DNA of 8,375 nucleotides from NCBI GenBank assembly GCA_964538065.1, contig CAZIDG010000141.1, positions 1 to 8,375 of the forward strand, in the 5' to 3' direction. Below are positions 6,583 through 8,375 of the stretch, piece after piece; the stretch's first letter is position 1, and every line of letters begins with the position of its first letter. Under the pieces are notes generated by a model that made no database searches, was not told the origin of the DNA, and worked only from the letters and a program-made list of their open reading frames with translations. A program made the translations under genes and the position numbers. This DNA comes from G963664225 sp964538065 (GTDB lineage: Bacteria > Verrucomicrobiota > Verrucomicrobiia > Limisphaerales > UBA1319).

Positions 6583-7935
6583 TCAAGGCACATCGATGGG
6601 CTGGATGTCCGAGGCCACCCGATCGAGTTTGAGGGCGATGATGGTATCGATGGGCTGGCGGTCCTTGGCGGGTACTTCCACCACCACGCCCCCGTCGTTT
6701 TGGGTCACCTTGACGCTCCCGCCGGTCACGTTGCTGGCCGACTTGATGGTGGCGCCCAAGGGCGGCAGGCGCAACGCCTCGCCCTTCCAGTCGAATACGT
6801 GCAGCCAGATCGTTTTGTCCCTGTAGGTGGCGGCGCCCCAGGCTGCGGGTTTATACGGACCGCCCCGCGTGGCGTAGATGGACTTGCCATTCTTCCTGAG
6901 CCATGCGCCCATCTCGCGCAGGCGTTCCGCCTGACGCGGTTCAATCTCCCCCGAGGGCATCGGCCCCACATTGAGCAGCAGGTTCCCATCGCCTCCGGCG
7001 CACGTCACCAGGGTCCGCACGCATTCCTGAAGCGATTTCATGGCGTCATCCGGTTTCCACGCCCATTGCTGGCAGATGGTGATGCAGGATTCCCACGGGC
7101 GGTTGTTCTGGAATTTACCCACTTGCTGCTCCGGCGTGTCATAATCCCCGCCGAACGCGCCCGCCTTGGTCGAACCCGCCATGTCCTGGCGGCCCGGGCT
7201 CACGCGATTGTTGACGATGATTTCAGGCTGAATCGAGCGGACATACTGATACAAATCCAGACCGCGCTCCTGGGTCCAGGGCTTCTCCCACTCCCCATCA
7301 AACCACATGATCCCCAAGGGCCCGTACTTGGTCAGCAACTCACCCAACTGGTCCTTGAGATACTGGTTGTACCGGTCCATGTCGGGATTGGCCTTGGGGC
7401 TGCGACCGCCGGGGCTGCCCAGGGGATAGTCGGGATGATGCCAGTCGCAAATGGAATGATACGTGCAGAAACGAATGCCACCTTTCCGGCAGGCATCCGC
7501 CAGTTCCCTCACCACATCGCGTTGGAACGGCGTGCTCATGATGTCGTAATCCGTGAACTGCGAATCCCACAGGCAAAAGCCGTCGTGGTGTTTGCTCGTC
7601 AGGACGAGATACTTCACCCCTGTGTCGCGCGCCAGTTTGACCCACGCGCGTGCGTCGAACTTCGTTGGGTTCCATTCCTTGTAGAGAGTGTCATACACAT
7701 CGGCAGGCACCTGGTCGCCCCGGGACCATCCGATCTCGGTGCCCTTGAGGCTCACGGGACCCCAGTGGACAAACATGCCAAACCGCGCCTCGCGCCACCA
7801 CTGGAGCCGGGCGTCGCGCTGGTCGGGCGTTTCATTGACTTGAGCGGTTGCGGTCCATGCCCACATGGCCAGGCCCAGGCATGCGGCCCACCGCAGTGCG
7901 AATGTAAAGCGAGTGAGTTGGGTCATGCCCCGCAT
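6583..7935 (-). CDS. Exported alpha-L-fucosidase, GH29 family
   Basis: Glycoside hydrolase that releases L-fucose from fucosylated glycans, probably in the periplasm or outside the cell. The 450-residue product has a signal peptide (hydrophobic run at about 11-29, cleavage near ATA-QVN). The GH29 catalytic barrel carries RFGMFVHWGP (51-60), SKHHDGFCLWDS (114-125), and IMWFDGEW (209-216) with D213 matching the family nucleophile. The general acid/base is less conserved in GH29; E282 in PWESC is a candidate. A beta-sandwich follows from about 355 to the end. Length fits the compact catalytic plus C-terminal beta domain type, without extra carbohydrate-binding modules. Start is ATG 7933-7935 or the in-frame ATG three codons later, which has GGGG just upstream; the signal peptide survives either way. 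Secreted fucosidases are common in Verrucomicrobia and Lentisphaerae that degrade algal or mucin glycans, but no sulfatase or other fucan gene is in view. Exact substrate linkage cannot be read from sequence. Confidence 0.95.
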   Translation of the reverse strand: MRGMTQLTRFTFALRWAACLGLAMWAWTATAQVNETPDQRDARLQWWREARFGMFVHWGPVSLKGTEIGWSRGDQVPADVYDTLYKEWNPTKFDARAWVKLARDTGVKYLVLTSKHHDGFCLWDSQFTDYDIMSTPFQRDVVRELADACRKGGIRFCTYHSICDWHHPDYPLGSPGGRSPKANPDMDRYNQYLKDQLGELLTKYGPLGIMWFDGEWEKPWTQERGLDLYQYVRSIQPEIIVNNRVSPGRQDMAGSTKAGAFGGDYDTPEQQVGKFQNNRPWESCITICQQWAWKPDDAMKSLQECVRTLVTCAGGDGNLLLNVGPMPSGEIEPRQAERLREMGAWLRKNGKSIYATRGGPYKPAAWGAATYRDKTIWLHVFDWKGEALRLPPLGATIKSASNVTGGSVKVTQNDGGVVVEVPAKDRQPIDTIIALKLDRVASDIQPIDVP

Positions 7936-7973
7936 CCTGTCACAATCCGACCCTTTTGGCGAGCTTAAACCCA

Positions 7974-8041
7974 GGGTGTGTCATGTCCTGTTTTTAGAGC
8001 ACGACAAGTTCGGGGTGTGTACTTAGCAAAACAGGACAAGT
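7974..8041. repeat. Two-copy module with 11-bp inverted repeat
   Basis: GGGTGTGT occurs at 7974-7981 and 8013-8020, and GACAAGT at 8003-8009 and 8035-8041, giving two successive modules with the same order of words. Across them, TGTCCTGTTTT (7984-7994) and AAAACAGGACA (8028-8038) form a perfect 11-bp inverted repeat with a 33-nt loop, and AAGT/ACTT (8006-8009, 8021-8024) can pair inside. It lies about 40-105 bp upstream of the fucosidase start. It may be a dispersed repeat, the end of a degraded mobile element, or a paired operator site; the sequence does not decide. Confidence 0.6.
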
Positions 8042-8225
8042 CCAATGGGGCAGGGTGGAGAACAGAACCGCCGGTTTGTTGGCGTGGGAGGGGTGGACGC
8101 CCGGGCCCATGCATGGCGCACTCACCTTGAACGCAGAAAACGAAACCAAGATCCGGCAGAACCCGAGAACCTCACATAATTCTGGCGTTTTGTGTTCCAA
8201 ACAATGGGGACCACCTCTGTTCCAA

Positions 8226-8305
8226 GGCCTGAAAGGCTGCCAAGTTACAGCCCGGGGTGGAGCGTGCCCGGCGCACGCGGAGCCCCGGGTAACCGTCCCC
8301 CCCCC
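8226..8305. repeat. GC-rich palindromic intergenic element with C9 tract
   Basis: A small hairpin GCCT-gaa-AGGC (8227-8237) is followed by a long imperfect palindrome: GTTA (8244-8247), CCCGGGG (8251-8257), GCGTGC (8262-8267), a 5-nt loop, then GCACGC (8273-8278), CCCCGGG (8283-8289) and TAAC (8290-8293). A run of nine C follows at 8297-8305. The nested symmetry cannot be chance. It resembles, from memory, GC-rich intergenic repeats in Planctomycetes/Verrucomicrobia genomes that are often mis-annotated as short hypothetical proteins. A structured RNA, or a repeat moved in trans, are possible roles. Confidence 0.6.
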
Positions 8306-8375
8306 ACGCCTTCCGCCCTGTAAGGGAGGGACATGCAGTACATGACCACATCACGGCAGTGCGGCCGCAAAACAC

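Larger units (their letters stand above)
7936..8375. other. Intergenic region upstream of the fucosidase
   Basis: About 440 bp with no credible gene. Short ORFs on both strands run across the repeats described separately and show no recognisable protein motif or start context. The segment 8042-8225, between the two repeat structures, shows nothing I can name. No good sigma-70 promoter for the minus-strand fucosidase was found near its start. Confidence 0.6.

Noticed and set aside
6700..7968. 422-codon open frame on the plus strand opposite the fucosidase
   Set aside because: Shadow of a clear GH29 enzyme; the composition (Pro/Arg/His/Gly rich) is typical of an antisense frame.
8055..8375. 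Short ORFs on both strands (96 and 67 codons) at the right end
   Set aside because: They cross the palindromic repeat and the C9 tract, with no motif or ribosome site; most likely spurious translation of a non-coding repeat.

Overview
The window is a high-GC bacterial chromosome segment, almost certainly from a metagenome or draft assembly, because it contains an exact 100-N scaffold gap. It reads as ordinary, well-packed DNA. The gene mix suggests the Planctomycetes-Verrucomicrobia group, most likely a Verrucomicrobiota-like organism: a GH29 alpha-L-fucosidase with a signal peptide, a CHASE/PAS hybrid histidine kinase, little use of Shine-Dalgarno sites, and a GC-rich palindromic intergenic repeat that creates spurious ORFs. 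This assignment is inference from general resemblance, not from a search.

Layout. Positions 1-146 are non-coding: a strong hairpin terminator for an upstream gene, then a promoter whose perfect TATAAT lies 7 nt before the serS start. Next come serS (seryl-tRNA synthetase) and glgA (glycogen synthase), overlapping by a GTGA and so very likely one transcription unit. After about 70 bp, with a possible promoter, comes a membrane hybrid histidine kinase (TM, CHASE, TM, PAS, HisKA, HATPase, receiver). A gap interrupts its first codons, and the gap is flanked by an identical 55-bp sequence on each side. Collapsing that overlap gives one clean reading frame from GTG 3001 or the ATG at 3174. A short intergenic hairpin separates the kinase from a secreted 241-residue protein made of two tandem DUF4476-like units.

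The fucosidase gene lies on the minus strand, convergent with the DUF4476 gene and only 21 bp from it. Its upstream side (7936-8375) has no convincing gene. It holds two unrelated repeat structures: a double GGGTGTGT/GACAAGT module with an 11-bp inverted repeat, and a large GC-rich palindrome followed by a C9 run.

The genes cover housekeeping translation, storage carbohydrate synthesis, sensing, and fucoside degradation outside the cytoplasm. Nothing shows that they form one dedicated system. The points most worth a second look are the assembly artefact that distorts the kinase gene model, the tandem DUF4476 protein, the probable leaderless serS mRNA, and the two intergenic repeats.
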